64,000 bases of DNA, taken from Paenilisteria portnoyi (GTDB lineage Bacteria; Bacillota; Bacilli; Lactobacillales; Listeriaceae). The DNA lies in the NCBI RefSeq assembly GCF_014322795.1, contig NZ_JAASTT010000004.1:107960-171959 (forward strand). Direction: 5' to 3'. How positions within the stretch are numbered: the first letter of the stretch is position 1; every line of letters starts with the position of its first letter. The notes under the pieces were generated by a model that was given only the letters and a program-made list of their open reading frames with translations, was not told where the DNA came from and searched no databases. Below are positions 38,048 through 46,570 of this stretch, in pieces. The position numbers and the translations under genes were made by a program.

Positions 38048-38704
38048 TTACTGGGCATAAAAGTGTCCATATGTATAAACATATTTATACGCTGCGGATG
38101 CCTTTGAAACTGTATGACTAATGGAAGCTACTGACCCAACATTGAGTGTGACTGATGTCGATGTACTGGTAGTACCCTTATCATAAAAATCTCCGTTAAT
38201 ACTCCAATACACATTGTTTTTGTTGATAAATTTCACCGTGAATTTACCACTAAATTGTTTGGTTACCCCCATCCATGAACGTACCAAATTATAATCAATC
38301 ACTTTATTAAATTGTCTAAATGAACCTTGCGACCACATTTGCACGTAAACATCCACCTTAGGCTTCCATAGTCCGCCTATACTCACCTCTTTGGTTAGAT
38401 GTTTGTAGGAATACGGTGAAGCCTTTAACAGTCTAACGCTCCCAGTTTCCGGCGTAATAACCTCCGTTACATCACTCTCGTTTACATTCTCTCTCTTTGC
38501 AATGGCTTGAACCATTTCATTGTAAGTAACTGTTTCAACAACTGCCCCGTCCTCCGTTACAAACTCATCTTGAGCCCAGTCAACATTTCCTAAGTCAGTA
38601 TTTTGTTCAACGCCAACCTCATCACTTACCTCTGCCGCACCTACTTGTATTGGTGAAATAAACAAACCCAAAACTAATAACAATGCAAGATACCCTTTTT
38701 TCAT
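38048..38704 (-). CDS. Secreted protein of unknown function (218 aa)
   Basis: I do not recognise a family. It has a clear signal peptide (MKKGYLALLLVLGLFISPIQ, cleavage near VGAAEV), an acidic stretch (about 27-60), a short YNEMVQAIAKRENVNESDV helix, and a C-terminal half (about 95-218) rich in Ser, Thr, Tyr and Lys with alternating beta character. The ATG at 38704 follows GGAGATGATATTT; a longer frame starting at 38740 lacks support. First gene of a two-gene secreted-protein operon. Confidence 0.75.
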   Translation of the reverse strand: MKKGYLALLLVLGLFISPIQVGAAEVSDEVGVEQNTDLGNVDWAQDEFVTEDGAVVETVTYNEMVQAIAKRENVNESDVTEVITPETGSVRLLKASPYSYKHLTKEVSIGGLWKPKVDVYVQMWSQGSFRQFNKVIDYNLVRSWMGVTKQFSGKFTVKFINKNNVYWSINGDFYDKGTTSTSTSVTLNVGSVASISHTVSKASAAYKYVYTYGHFYAQ

Positions 38705-39100
38705 AAATATCATCTCCACTCTTATGTAGTAAGCGCTCACTTAAGTTCACCTTATCACAAGGGAAGTAAAAAAACAACATATATTACAAAATAGTTGAAT
38801 GGATTTAAATTACGTTATTAACAGTTATCTCTGTGAGTACTGCTATTTCAAAATAATTTGATTCAGCAAGCAAAAGTTACATTTCTACCTCGCTATAATA
38901 TTGTAATTAAAACTACATTTCTATAAACTTCTCCAGCACTTCTAAAAAAACACTGTATAGGTTATCGCTTTTTCATTCACAATTAACAGCACAAATATCC
39001 ATCGCTATTATTGATAATAACTTTTCTCGCACATCCTCCACTTGATATATTCTTTTAGACCCCATCTAATTTACCATTTGCTTCTTTGTCCAGCTAACCT
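38705..39100. other. Gene-free AT-rich stretch
   Basis: Nearly 400 bp with no reading frame, tRNA or convincing hairpin. It must hold the promoter of the secreted-protein pair, but no good -35/-10 pair stands out. Confidence 0.5.
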
Positions 39101-39589
39101 TTAAAACTTCTTTGTAATAAATGTTCCAGTCTCAAAATCATACGTAACGTTCTTTTCAGTGCGCCACATGTTGAGATATTCCGTGTAATGTAGCGCGGCT
39201 TTCGCTGCCCAATCGTTATCCATCGTCGCTAGAAGCCTGATCGTTTCTTCAAACGCTACTTTCCTAGTGTCGCCTTGTAAATCGTCTTCGTTTTTGCGAA
39301 TGTAGCTGAGGTCGCGGTGTTTTAATTCATATTCTAAACCCATTCGAAAAGCTAGATGGAGAAAAACTTCATATTTAAAGGTGTCGAAATCCTGCGTTTT
39401 AAACAAACTAAGCCTTTCACCGCGTTCGTCGCCGTATAAAAGGTAGCCGTCCACGTCATTCCAATCCATGCAAAGCTCTCCAAATCCGCCTGAACTTTTG
39501 AAGTAGAGGTGAAAATCAATATCATAAAGCGATGCGATGCTTTTTAGTTGTAGGTAGATTGACTTGGCGTATTCCTCATTGACCGACAT
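39101..39589 (-). CDS. Cytosolic protein of unknown function (162 aa), possibly immunity-like
   Basis: No signal peptide or membrane segment. It is acidic and rich in aromatic residues: LYDIDFHLYFKSSGGFGELC, then MDWNDVDGYLLYGDERGE, then a helical C-terminus ending in ETGTFITKKF. The look (single domain, acidic, Asp/Trp/Tyr-rich) recalls small immunity proteins of polymorphic toxin systems such as the Imm63 group, but I could not confirm this and no toxin gene adjoins it. AGGAGG lies 9 bp before the ATG. It stands alone after the nusG terminator. Confidence 0.7.
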   Translation of the reverse strand: MSVNEEYAKSIYLQLKSIASLYDIDFHLYFKSSGGFGELCMDWNDVDGYLLYGDERGERLSLFKTQDFDTFKYEVFLHLAFRMGLEYELKHRDLSYIRKNEDDLQGDTRKVAFEETIRLLATMDNDWAAKAALHYTEYLNMWRTEKNVTYDFETGTFITKKF

Positions 39590-39609
39590 TCGCGAAAACC
39601 TCCTTTAGA

Positions 39610-39646
39610 CAAAGAAAGACCTGGACGCGTTTGATCCAAGTCTCTC
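39610..39646 (-). terminator. Terminator after nusG and the small ORF
   Basis: AGACTTGGA / TCCAGGTCT (39617-39625 with 39635-39643, one U-G wobble), then TTCTTTG on the minus strand. Confidence 0.6.
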
Positions 39647-39650
39647 TTGA

Positions 39651-39758
39651 TTATTTTTTTAATGCGCGCCATATGATGGAACCGCAAATAAACATTGCGA
39701 TAATTCCGATGACTACGATAAGAGCTGAAACAATGGCAGCAGTTAGACTGAAACTCAT
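39651..39758 (-). CDS. Possible 35-aa single-pass membrane peptide after nusG
   Basis: Minus strand ATG at 39758, five bases after the nusG stop, stop at 39651. The peptide begins MSFSLTAAIVSALIVVIGII, continues with a hydrophobic run to Trp30 and ends RALKK, so it would be one transmembrane helix with a basic tail. No separate ribosome site is visible; translation would need coupling to nusG. It fills the space between the nusG stop and the terminator almost exactly. Confidence 0.4.
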   Translation of the reverse strand: MSFSLTAAIVSALIVVIGIIAMFICGSIIWRALKK

Positions 39759-39763
39759 TTGTT

Positions 39764-40306
39764 TTACAGTCTTTCGATTTGGTCGAAATCAACTTCAACC
39801 GGTGTTTCGCGTCCGAACATGTTAACCATGACTTTCGCTTTTGCTTTATCGTTGTCGATTTCTTCTACTTTACCGGAGAATTCAGCAAATGGCCCTTCTT
39901 TGACCATCACTGTTTCGCCAAGCTCGAAGTCCGCTTCTTGACGTCGTTCGTTCATGCCCATGCTCTTCAGAATCCGATCTGCTTCTTCTGGAAGTAGGGC
40001 TGTCGGTTTTGAGCCAGCCCCTGCTGAACCAACGAAACCAGTTACCCCCGGCGTGTTTCGGACCACATACCAAGAGTCATCCGTCATAATAATTTCAACT
40101 AACACGTAACCCGGAAAAACTTTACGCTTCAATGTTTTTGTTTTACCGTTCTTCACTTCCGTTTCTTCTTCTTCGGGAACCATAACGCGGAAAATTTTGT
40201 CCGACATCCCCATTGATTCCACACGTTTCTCAAGGTTTGCTTTGACTTTATTTTCATAGCCAGAATAAGTGTGTACAACATACCAACTTTTATCCATTTG
40301 TCTCAT
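39764..40306 (-). CDS. nusG: Transcription termination/antitermination factor NusG
   Basis: A 177-180 residue protein: N-terminal NGN domain (SWYVVHTYSGYENKVKANLE, then GYVLVEIIMTDDSWYVVRNT) and C-terminal KOW domain (VMVKEGPFAEFSGKVEEID). It binds RNA polymerase and modulates pausing and termination. The ATG at 40306 has GGTGG seven bases upstream; the in-frame ATG at 40297 gives the usual 177-residue protein. It is separated from secE by a terminator hairpin, unlike a simple secE-nusG operon. Confidence 0.96.
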   Translation of the reverse strand: MRQMDKSWYVVHTYSGYENKVKANLEKRVESMGMSDKIFRVMVPEEEETEVKNGKTKTLKRKVFPGYVLVEIIMTDDSWYVVRNTPGVTGFVGSAGAGSKPTALLPEEADRILKSMGMNERRQEADFELGETVMVKEGPFAEFSGKVEEIDNDKAKAKVMVNMFGRETPVEVDFDQIERL

Positions 40307-40370
40307 TTGACCGCCACCAAATTGGGGTCATCCTCCTTTTGATATTAATTTCAGATACAAAAACTATCCA

Positions 40371-40402
40371 AAATAAAAAACCCGAAAAACGTCTCGGGTT
40401 CT
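40371..40402 (-). terminator. Terminator hairpin in the secE-nusG gap / nusG leader
   Basis: AACCCGA / TCGGGTT stem (40379-40385 with 40394-40400), followed by TTTTTTATTT on the minus strand, 65 bp before nusG. It lies downstream of the promoter-like -10 elements near 40420 and 40450, so it acts on secE read-through and also on any transcript starting there. Confidence 0.75.
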
Positions 40403-40416
40403 ATCTCAATAATTGT

Positions 40417-40453
40417 ATTATAGCATTCTTTGTTAAAAAAGCCTAGTATTATA
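40417..40453 (-). promoter_or_regulatory. Two extended -10 elements upstream of nusG
   Basis: TGCTATAATAC occurs twice on the minus strand (TATAAT at 40448-40453, overlapping the secE stop, and at 40417-40422). Both carry TGC before TATAAT; -35 matches are poor. Confidence 0.5.
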
Positions 40454-40628
40454 GCATAAACTGAATAAGCATCTCGATTAAAAAGTCCACAACCATGAAG
40501 AACACAGCCATACAAGCTACGGCAATGATTACAGTGATTGTATACGTTCTTAACTCTTTACCAGTTGGCCATGTAACCTTGCTCATTTCAGACTTTACGT
40601 TACGGAAAAACCTTGAAACTGCTGACAT
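40449..40628 (-). CDS. secE: Protein translocase subunit SecE
   Basis: A 59-residue single-pass membrane protein clamping SecY. It starts MSAVSRFFRNVKSEMSKVTW, with the conserved amphipathic segment ending in PTGKELRTYT, then one transmembrane helix. GGAGGGGTATAAG precedes the ATG at 40628. It follows rpmG by 20 bp. Confidence 0.95.
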   Translation of the reverse strand: MSAVSRFFRNVKSEMSKVTWPTGKELRTYTITVIIAVACMAVFFMVVDFLIEMLIQFML

Positions 40629-40648
40629 CTTATACCCCTCCAAACCCA

Positions 40649-40798
40649 CTATTTTGTTTCGCGATGAAGTGTATGCTTATTACAGTGTCTGCAAAATTTC
40701 TTCACTTCTAACCGTTCTGTTCGCGCTGTACCGCCGACACCAATGGAATAGTTTCGTGATCCACACTCTGAACAGGCAAGTGATGTTTTCTTTTTCAT
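40649..40798 (-). CDS. rpmG: 50S ribosomal protein L33 (zinc-binding type)
   Basis: A 49-residue protein beginning [20 protein letters not shown], with CSEC and CRHC pairs that make a zinc ribbon (C+ form) and the family ending HTLHRETK. Start at the ATG 40798 or at the GTG 40804, which lies nearer the GGAG site. First gene of rpmG-secE. Confidence 0.93.
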   Translation of the reverse strand: MKKKTSLACSECGSRNYSIGVGGTARTERLEVKKFCRHCNKHTLHRETK

Positions 40799-40870
40799 AA
40801 TCACAATCAACTCCGCTTATTTCTATGCTTTTAGCGCCGAACTCTCCATTCAACACTTTACATCTATAAT

Positions 40871-40900
40871 AATATACCATTAAATGCTGATTCGAGTCAA
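40871..40900 (-). promoter_or_regulatory. rpmG-secE promoter
   Basis: Minus strand TTGACT, 18 bp, TATATT with TGG before it, about 70 bp upstream of rpmG. Confidence 0.65.
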
Positions 40901-40954
40901 GACCGAAAAAAATGCCTACATCATCCTGATTTGGTGATCAACCTCTCCACAGAA

Positions 40955-41575
40955 TCACAATGACTCATCCACTTGCTTCATCATCTTTTTCTTTACCCGC
41001 TGAATCGCATTATCAATCGCTTTTTCTTTTTTATTAAAGTACGCGGCCATTTCTTGATAGCTTTTTCCTTCTAAATATTGATAGAGGACTTCTCGCTCGA
41101 ACTCACTTGTTACTTTTTCCAGTTTTTTCGCAACGCCCGCTAAATTCTCATTCTGAATCAGGAAATCTTCTGGGGTCATAGCTTCTTTTTCTGAAATAAC
41201 ATCGAGTAGTGTCCAGTCAATCGCATCACCGTCTTCTACTGGTGTATCAATGGAAACCGAGCTATTGAGCGCATAATTCTTCTGACGCATCGAACGCTTC
41301 ACCGCTGATAATATTTGCCGATTAATGCAAATCTCCGCAAACGAACGAAATGAAGCTTCCCGATCTTCTTTATAATCCCGAATCGCTTTGAACAGACCAA
41401 TCATCCCCTCCTGAATCAGGTCATCACGCTCTGCCCCTTGCAAAAAATACTGTGTAGCTTTCCAATAAATGATAGACTGATATGCCTTAAAAAAATGTTC
41501 AATGGCCTCTGTATCGCCCGATCTAGCAAGCTGCAACATTTTCATCTCTGCTTGTTTACTGTCATTTGTTTTCAA
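40955..41575 (-). CDS. sigH: RNA polymerase sigma factor SigH
   Basis: A roughly 206-residue sigma-70 family member. Region 2 contains RDDLIQEGMIGLFKAIRDYK, then SFRSFAEICINRQIL; region 4 contains YLEGKSYQEMAAYFNKKEKA. In Bacillus SigH directs the transition to sporulation; in Listeria, which does not sporulate, it serves stress and competence genes. The start is uncertain: the frame opens with TTG at 41575, but AGGAGG lies 16 bases upstream, a long distance. A downstream Met at residue 11 is the alternative. Confidence 0.9.
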   Translation of the reverse strand: MKTNDSKQAEMKMLQLARSGDTEAIEHFFKAYQSIIYWKATQYFLQGAERDDLIQEGMIGLFKAIRDYKEDREASFRSFAEICINRQILSAVKRSMRQKNYALNSSVSIDTPVEDGDAIDWTLLDVISEKEAMTPEDFLIQNENLAGVAKKLEKVTSEFEREVLYQYLEGKSYQEMAAYFNKKEKAIDNAIQRVKKKMMKQVDESL

Positions 41576-41661
41576 TGGAACTATCAGAAAGCCTCCTTTG
41601 TCACGCTTCGTACTTCCTTGTAAATCCCATTATACAAGGGTTAGCGAGCGCTAGTCAATGA

Positions 41662-42174
41662 CTATTTTCGGCCTCTTCGTAGCTTTTCTAAGGCCTGAAT
41701 TGTCTCAAAATCGATATTTAGACCTGTTTTAGGCTGATTTTCTTGGATTTGCTTCACTTTGCGGGTAACTTGATGGGCCATTTCCTTAATTTCAAAAACT
41801 AATTCACGCGCCGAAATCCGTAAAGCTCCTTGCCCAAAAATCGCCCATTGTTCCGTATAATCACTCGTCGCAACCATGACTTGCGTTTTGACATTTTTGT
41901 ATTCGATTGCTTTTTGTTCAATATATTCGTCTGCCGTTTCATCTTCTTTTGTAAACACAATCTCAACTTTATTTTTCTTATATTTGCGTTCTTTAGCACG
42001 GACGTATTGAGCGTCAAACACAACAACCACTCGGTATCCAGTGTAACTCTGGTATTCCGCCATCCACTCCACCAGTTGATTGCGCGCTGACTCTAAATCT
42101 CCAGCTTTCAAACGCGCTAGTTCAGGCCATGCCCCAATAACATTGTACCCATCCACTAGCAAAACGCGATTCAT
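41662..42174 (-). CDS. rae1: Rae1 (YacP), ribosome-associated NYN-domain endoribonuclease
   Basis: A 170-residue PIN-like NYN protein: VDGYNVIGAWPEL at the N-terminus, VVVFDAQYVRAKER near 50 and MVATSDYTEQWAIFGQGA near 100 supply the acidic residues of the active site. In Bacillus, Rae1 enters the ribosomal A site and cuts mRNA in a translation-dependent way. It begins 2 bp after the rlmB stop. Confidence 0.9.
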   Translation of the reverse strand: MNRVLLVDGYNVIGAWPELARLKAGDLESARNQLVEWMAEYQSYTGYRVVVVFDAQYVRAKERKYKKNKVEIVFTKEDETADEYIEQKAIEYKNVKTQVMVATSDYTEQWAIFGQGALRISARELVFEIKEMAHQVTRKVKQIQENQPKTGLNIDFETIQALEKLRRGRK

Positions 42175-42176
42175 CT

Positions 42177-42926
42177 CTATTCACCGAGCGGCAGACGTTT
42201 GCGATAAATCTCGTACATTAATACGCTCGCCGCGACCGATGCATTTAGCGAAGTTACCGCGCCACGCATTGGTAAATGGACAAGAAAATCACATTTTTCG
42301 CGAACAAGACGGCTCATTCCAAAACCTTCGCTACCAATCACTAAAGCAAGAGGCATATTCGCGTCCATCGTCCGGTAATCACTGCTACCACTCGCATCCG
42401 TACCAAAAATCCACAATCCACGCTTCTGCAAATCTTCCATTGTACGGGTAATATTCGTCACACGCACCACCGGAATATGCTCGATTGCACCCGTTGAAGC
42501 CTTCGCAACCGTTTGTGTCAGGCCAACCGCGCGTCGTTTCGGTATAATAATTCCGTGCGCCCCAACCGCATCCGCCGTACGCATGATAGATCCCAAATTA
42601 TGCGGATCCTCCAACTCATCTAAAATCATGAAAAATGGCATTTCTGCGCGTTCTTCCGCCTTCGCAAACAGATCATCTAATTCTGCATACTGATAAGCCG
42701 CCACTTGCGCCGCTACCCCTTGATGCGAGCCCTCTACTAATTTATCGATTTTTGATTTCGGCACGATTTGCACTTGAATTTTGCGTTCCTTTGCCGCGCC
42801 AATAATCTGTTGCATACTTCCCTTTTGCGAACCTTCCGCGATGAGAATTTTATGGATATCACGCTCTGATTTCAATACTTCACTCACTGGATTTCGCCCA
42901 GCAATCCACTCTTGATCTTGCTCCAT
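42177..42926 (-). CDS. rlmB: 23S rRNA 2'-O-ribose methyltransferase RlmB (TrmH/SPOUT)
   Basis: A 249-residue SPOUT methyltransferase with an N-terminal L30e-like substrate-binding domain (about 1-80). The knotted catalytic domain contains LDELEDPHNLGSIMRTADAV, VIGSEGFGMSRLVREKCD and HLPMRGAVTSLNASVAASV, the three SPOUT motifs. It methylates a conserved 23S rRNA guanosine. Part of the cysE-cysS-mrnC-rlmB-rae1 run. Confidence 0.95.
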   Translation of the reverse strand: MEQDQEWIAGRNPVSEVLKSERDIHKILIAEGSQKGSMQQIIGAAKERKIQVQIVPKSKIDKLVEGSHQGVAAQVAAYQYAELDDLFAKAEERAEMPFFMILDELEDPHNLGSIMRTADAVGAHGIIIPKRRAVGLTQTVAKASTGAIEHIPVVRVTNITRTMEDLQKRGLWIFGTDASGSSDYRTMDANMPLALVIGSEGFGMSRLVREKCDFLVHLPMRGAVTSLNASVAASVLMYEIYRKRLPLGE

Positions 42927-42941
42927 TTTGCCATTTCCTCC

Positions 42942-43340
42942 TTATTTTGCTTTAATAATTTCTGTCGCCAAATCCAGCCACTCGTTCAAGCGCTCCGATT
43001 CGCCACCCAAATATAAATAACCAATCACCGCTTCAAAAGCCGATGACAAACTGTATGTCTGCAAATCCGTATTTTTCGGCACACTATGAGACTTCGCATT
43101 CCGGCCGCGCTTTGCAATCCGGTCCTCTTCCTCCGTCAAAAAGCCATCCGCATACATCGCCTGTAAAATATAAGCCTGCGCTTTCGCCGAAACGTATTGC
43201 GTCGCCGTTTTGTGTAGCTGATTCGGCTTCGTCTTACCTTCCGCCAGCAGCAACTCGCGAATATGACGTTCATACACCGAGTCACCCATATAAGCAAGCG
43301 CCAGGCCATTTAGCTGTTTATAATCCTTCACAATCGCCAT
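42942..43340 (-). CDS. mrnC: Mini-ribonuclease III
   Basis: A 132-residue RNase III domain without the dsRNA-binding domain. LALAYMGDSVYERHIRELLL is the N-terminal signature and SSAFEAVIGYLYLGG the second catalytic acidic motif. It matures 23S rRNA ends. It begins 3 bp after cysS. Confidence 0.95.
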   Translation of the reverse strand: MAIVKDYKQLNGLALAYMGDSVYERHIRELLLAEGKTKPNQLHKTATQYVSAKAQAYILQAMYADGFLTEEEDRIAKRGRNAKSHSVPKNTDLQTYSLSSAFEAVIGYLYLGGESERLNEWLDLATEIIKAK

Positions 43341-43343
43341 CCA

Positions 43344-44762
43344 TTAACCCCTTTTCCAGCGCGTACCTTGAGCCGTATCTTCCAAAATAATCTGCTTTTC
43401 CTTCAACATATCACGAATCTCATCCGATCTCGCAAAATCACGCTCATTCCGCGCCTGAATCCGCTCCTCAATCAAATCCTCAACCTCTCCCTCCGTCAAA
43501 CTATGATCCGCCGCATCCACATCCAACTTAAATCCAAGCACATCCGCGAACAACGTCATCATCCCTAAAAACTCACGCAAAACCGTAATCGAAATCCGCT
43601 CATTCGTCAAATAGATATTCGCCCGTTTTGCCAATTCGAAAAAGACCGATATCGCGTTCGCCGTATTAAAATCATCATCCATCTCGTCCTCAAACTGATG
43701 CATCAACTCCGTCAATTGCTCCAGCCAATCATCCTCTTCCGGCGTCCCAGAATAATCCTCTTCCGCCACCTGAATCCGATGATCCACATTTTGATACGCC
43801 GTCCGCAGCCGATCCAAACCATTTTCCGCATCCAGAAGCAACGCCTCACTATAAGAAATCGGTCGACGATAATGCACAGACAGCATGAAAAACCGCACCA
43901 CATTCGCATTATGCTTTTCCAAAACCTCATGCAACGTAATAAAATTCCCCAGCGACTTCGACATTTTTTCTCCATCAATATTCATATAACCATTATGCAT
44001 CCAGTAATTCGCAAACGGCTTGCCCGTAAGCGCCTCCGACTGCGCAATCTCATCCTCATGATGCGGGAAAATCAAATCTTGCCCACCCGCATGAATATCA
44101 ATCGTGTCTCCAAGGTATTTACGAGCCATCGCCGAACATTCAATATGCCAGCCCGGACGCCCCGCTCCCCAAGGACTTTCCCACGAAATCTCACCAGGTT
44201 TAGCCGCCTTCCACAACGTGAAATCAAGCTGATCCTCCTTGCGATCATTCGCCTCCACACGAATCCCATGCTGCAATTCATCCAACGGTTGCTGCGACAA
44301 TTTGCCATACTCCTTAAACCGCTTCGTACGGAAATACACGTCGCCCGCCGATTCATACGCATAATCCTTCTCAATCAGTGCATTAATAAACGCAATAATA
44401 TCATCCATATCCTGCGTCACACGAGGGTGCACATTCGCATCCCGGACATTCAACTGATGCACATCCTCAAAATAAGCCCCAATAAAGCGCTCCGCAACCT
44501 CAGGCACCGTAAGCTCCAACTCATGCGCCGCGCGAATCAACTTATCATCCACATCCGTAAAATTCGACACAAAATTCACATCAAATCCGCGATATGTCAA
44601 ATAACGACGCACCGTATCAAACACAATAATCGGCCGCGCATTCCCAATATGAATATAGTTATAAACAGTCGGCCCACAAACATACATCTTGATCTTCCCA
44701 TCTTCCAGCGGCGTGAATGCCTCCTTCTCACGAGACAATGTATTAAAAATTTGCAAAGTCAT
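43344..44762 (-). CDS. cysS: Cysteinyl-tRNA synthetase
   Basis: A 472-residue class I synthetase: zinc-site [20 protein letters not shown] containing the HIGN form of [35 protein letters not shown], and [10 protein letters not shown] as KMSKS. It charges tRNA-Cys. It overlaps cysE by ATGA and is controlled with it by the upstream T-box. A 463-codon frame on the opposite strand here is a codon-bias shadow. Confidence 0.98.
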   Translation of the reverse strand: MTLQIFNTLSREKEAFTPLEDGKIKMYVCGPTVYNYIHIGNARPIIVFDTVRRYLTYRGFDVNFVSNFTDVDDKLIRAAHELELTVPEVAERFIGAYFEDVHQLNVRDANVHPRVTQDMDDIIAFINALIEKDYAYESAGDVYFRTKRFKEYGKLSQQPLDELQHGIRVEANDRKEDQLDFTLWKAAKPGEISWESPWGAGRPGWHIECSAMARKYLGDTIDIHAGGQDLIFPHHEDEIAQSEALTGKPFANYWMHNGYMNIDGEKMSKSLGNFITLHEVLEKHNANVVRFFMLSVHYRRPISYSEALLLDAENGLDRLRTAYQNVDHRIQVAEEDYSGTPEEDDWLEQLTELMHQFEDEMDDDFNTANAISVFFELAKRANIYLTNERISITVLREFLGMMTLFADVLGFKLDVDAADHSLTEGEVEDLIEERIQARNERDFARSDEIRDMLKEKQIILEDTAQGTRWKRG

Positions 44763-45391
44763 TGTTCATCTTCTCCTTTTTGTGTATTATTTTTCAATTT
44801 CTCCAATGCCACTTCTATTTCAGAAAGCCTGCGCTTGAGATCCGCGACTTGCGGCTCCGTATGCTGCGTCACACGCCCATTCAAGCGCACCACTTTTGCA
44901 GGAACACCAACAACCGTTGCGCCCAGCGGTACATCCTTGATAACCACCGCACCAGCACCAACTTTAGCATTCTCACAAATCGTGATTGGCCCAAGAATTT
45001 TCGCGCCCGCCGAAATCAGCGCCCCATTTTTCACCGTAGGATGGCGTTTCCCCTTATGTTTCCCCGTTCCACCAAGCGTCACCCCATGAAAAAGTACCAC
45101 ATCATCGCCAATCTCCGCCGTTTCACCGATTACAATCCCAGCCCCATGATCGATAAATAAACGCCGTCCAATCGTTGCCCCCGGATGAATCTCCACATTC
45201 GTCAAAAACCGAGCCACCTGCGACAACCACTTCGAAAAAACAACCATCCCGTGCCTGTAAAAAAATTTCGCAAATCGATGCCACCAAATCGCGTGCAATC
45301 CCGGATAATTCAAAAACGCATCCACATACCCGCGCGCCGCCGGATCATTCTCCAACACCGACTTCATATCCTCTTTCATGCGACTAGCCAT
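44759..45391 (-). CDS. cysE: Serine O-acetyltransferase
   Basis: A 210-residue left-handed beta-helix acyltransferase: [13 protein letters not shown], then hexapeptide repeats with [20 protein letters not shown] and [20 protein letters not shown]. It makes O-acetylserine for cysteine synthesis. GGGGGGATTACA precedes the ATG. Together with cysS it follows a cysteine T-box leader. Confidence 0.96.
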   Translation of the reverse strand: MASRMKEDMKSVLENDPAARGYVDAFLNYPGLHAIWWHRFAKFFYRHGMVVFSKWLSQVARFLTNVEIHPGATIGRRLFIDHGAGIVIGETAEIGDDVVLFHGVTLGGTGKHKGKRHPTVKNGALISAGAKILGPITICENAKVGAGAVVIKDVPLGATVVGVPAKVVRLNGRVTQHTEPQVADLKRRLSEIEVALEKLKNNTQKGEDEQ

Positions 45392-45426
45392 TGTAATCCC
45401 CCCTTATCTACTCCGAATTAAAACGC

Positions 45427-45870
45427 AAAAAAAGACCCCTCAACAGAGACGTCTTCACGTGGTTCCACTCTGATTCAGATTTAGCGGTCCATTCCTAGTA
45501 ATCGGCGACAAGCGTTCGCATTGTTGGTACTGTTCGAAATGTAATGAGTTACAGTACCAATATAAGCGCGAACAAGGTGAGCGGTTAATCCACTCAAACG
45601 CTTTCGCTCGATTCGCGTGAAAACACCAGCCGGCGCTCCCTTCCTTTTAAAGAAGTCGGGCGTGCCATTCATATCTCACGTTAAGAACCTATCACTAAAC
45701 CTATCTCAATTGAATAACGGTCAGTCACCGCTTTGCGATACTCCAATTTTCCCGCAAAGATTCCGAGATGCATTTCAGAATACGCGCGCTAAGCCACTTC
45801 CAGCCTTCGTAGCTCTCTCTATTAAGCCGCCATATTTCCTACTTCTTCTCATCAACATTTTAACTTATTA
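45427..45870 (-). promoter_or_regulatory. T-box leader of cysE-cysS (cysteine specifier), interrupted by a repeat
   Basis: Minus strand: the T-box sequence AGAGTGGAACCACG (45459-45472) precedes a terminator (GACGTCTCTGTTGAGGGGTC then TTTTTTT, 45427-45455). Stem I features lie near 45765-45830 (AGAGAGAGCTACG, GAAGGCTGGAAG, then GAAATGCATCTCGGA), with TGC (45771-45773) as the likely Cys specifier. Uncharged tRNA-Cys should favour antitermination. Between stem I and the antiterminator lies repeat copy C (about 130 bp), so the leader is longer than usual. Confidence 0.85.
45497..45625 (+). repeat. Structured intergenic repeat, family 1, copy C, inside the T-box leader
   Basis: The plus strand shares the left end TAATCGGCGACAAGCG.TCGCATT and the right end AAACGCTTTCGCTCGATTCG with copies A and B. 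Its arms (TTGGTACTGT at 45523-45532, ACAGTACCAA at 45550-45559) are a perfect inverted repeat with a sequence of their own, and the CTCACATAC core is absent. Confidence 0.65.
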
Positions 45871-45876
45871 AGAGCC

Positions 45877-45905
45877 ATTATACCACATAAGCACGCCCAC
45901 CGTCA
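45877..45905 (-). promoter_or_regulatory. Probable cysES promoter
   Basis: Minus strand TATAAT (45877-45882) preceded by TGG, with a weak TGACGG 17 bp upstream; it gives a start near 45870 at the T-box 5' end. Confidence 0.5.
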
Positions 45906-45919
45906 TTAAAAATATCCCA

Positions 45920-46564
45920 CTAAATCCTAGGAATAATTTTATACTGATCAATCAAAAAAACAGCATCACAAAGAATATCCAAATCCTCTTTATTATGACT
46001 CGTTAAAATAATCGTCTTTCCCCGTTTCTTCAAACCCAATAAAATAGCGCGCACCGTCTCCACACCAGAAATATCCAATCCATTAAAAGGCTCATCTAAA
46101 ATCAATACCGACTGATCTTCCATAATGGCTTGTGCGATACTAATCTTTTGCTTCATACCAAGAGAGTAATTTTTCATTTTCTGTTTTAAATTAGGATCAA
46201 GATTCACTTGTCTCATTACCTCTTCAATTTTATCGTCAGAAATATCATTTTTGATACTTGCTAGTTCTTTTAAATTCTCAAATCCAGTCTTATTCGGAAT
46301 ATAACCTGGACGGTCAATGATGATACCGAAATCCTTAGGAAATCTGGCCTTACTATCCAAAAATCTCGAGTCAATCGAAACCTCACCTACATCTGGTTTA
46401 ACAAACTGGCACATCATCTTGAACAGAACCGATTTCCCAGAACCATTTGGCCCCATAATACCGTAACACTTGCCTTCTTCAAACGCCACACTGACATCAT
46501 CAAAAATCGTATACCCCTTAAATGTTTTCGATACATTCTTTAGCTCAATCAAACTCATCATCAT
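45920..46564 (-). CDS. ABC transporter ATP-binding protein of the secreted-peptide cassette
   Basis: A 214-residue ATPase: Walker A GPNGSGKSVLF, signature YSLGMKQKISIAQA, Walker B SVLILDEPFNGLD and switch His in ILTSHNKEDLD. It would energise the membrane proteins encoded by the two genes directly upstream (6-bp gap). GAGGAGATATG precedes the start. The type is that of ABC-2 exporters and immunity pumps. Confidence 0.93.
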   Translation of the reverse strand: MMMSLIELKNVSKTFKGYTIFDDVSVAFEEGKCYGIMGPNGSGKSVLFKMMCQFVKPDVGEVSIDSRFLDSKARFPKDFGIIIDRPGYIPNKTGFENLKELASIKNDISDDKIEEVMRQVNLDPNLKQKMKNYSLGMKQKISIAQAIMEDQSVLILDEPFNGLDISGVETVRAILLGLKKRGKTIILTSHNKEDLDILCDAVFLIDQYKIIPRI

Positions 46565-46570
46565 ATCTCC

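Noticed and set aside
39544..39798. 84-codon minus-strand frame overlapping the end of nusG
   Set aside because: It overlaps real coding sequence in another frame and has a random-looking composition; the 35-codon hydrophobic frame in the gap is the better candidate.
43698..45089. 463-codon plus-strand frame opposite cysS and cysE
   Set aside because: It is rich in His, Arg, Ile and Asn and lies antisense to two well-conserved genes; it arises from codon bias on the coding strand, and no ribosome site precedes it.
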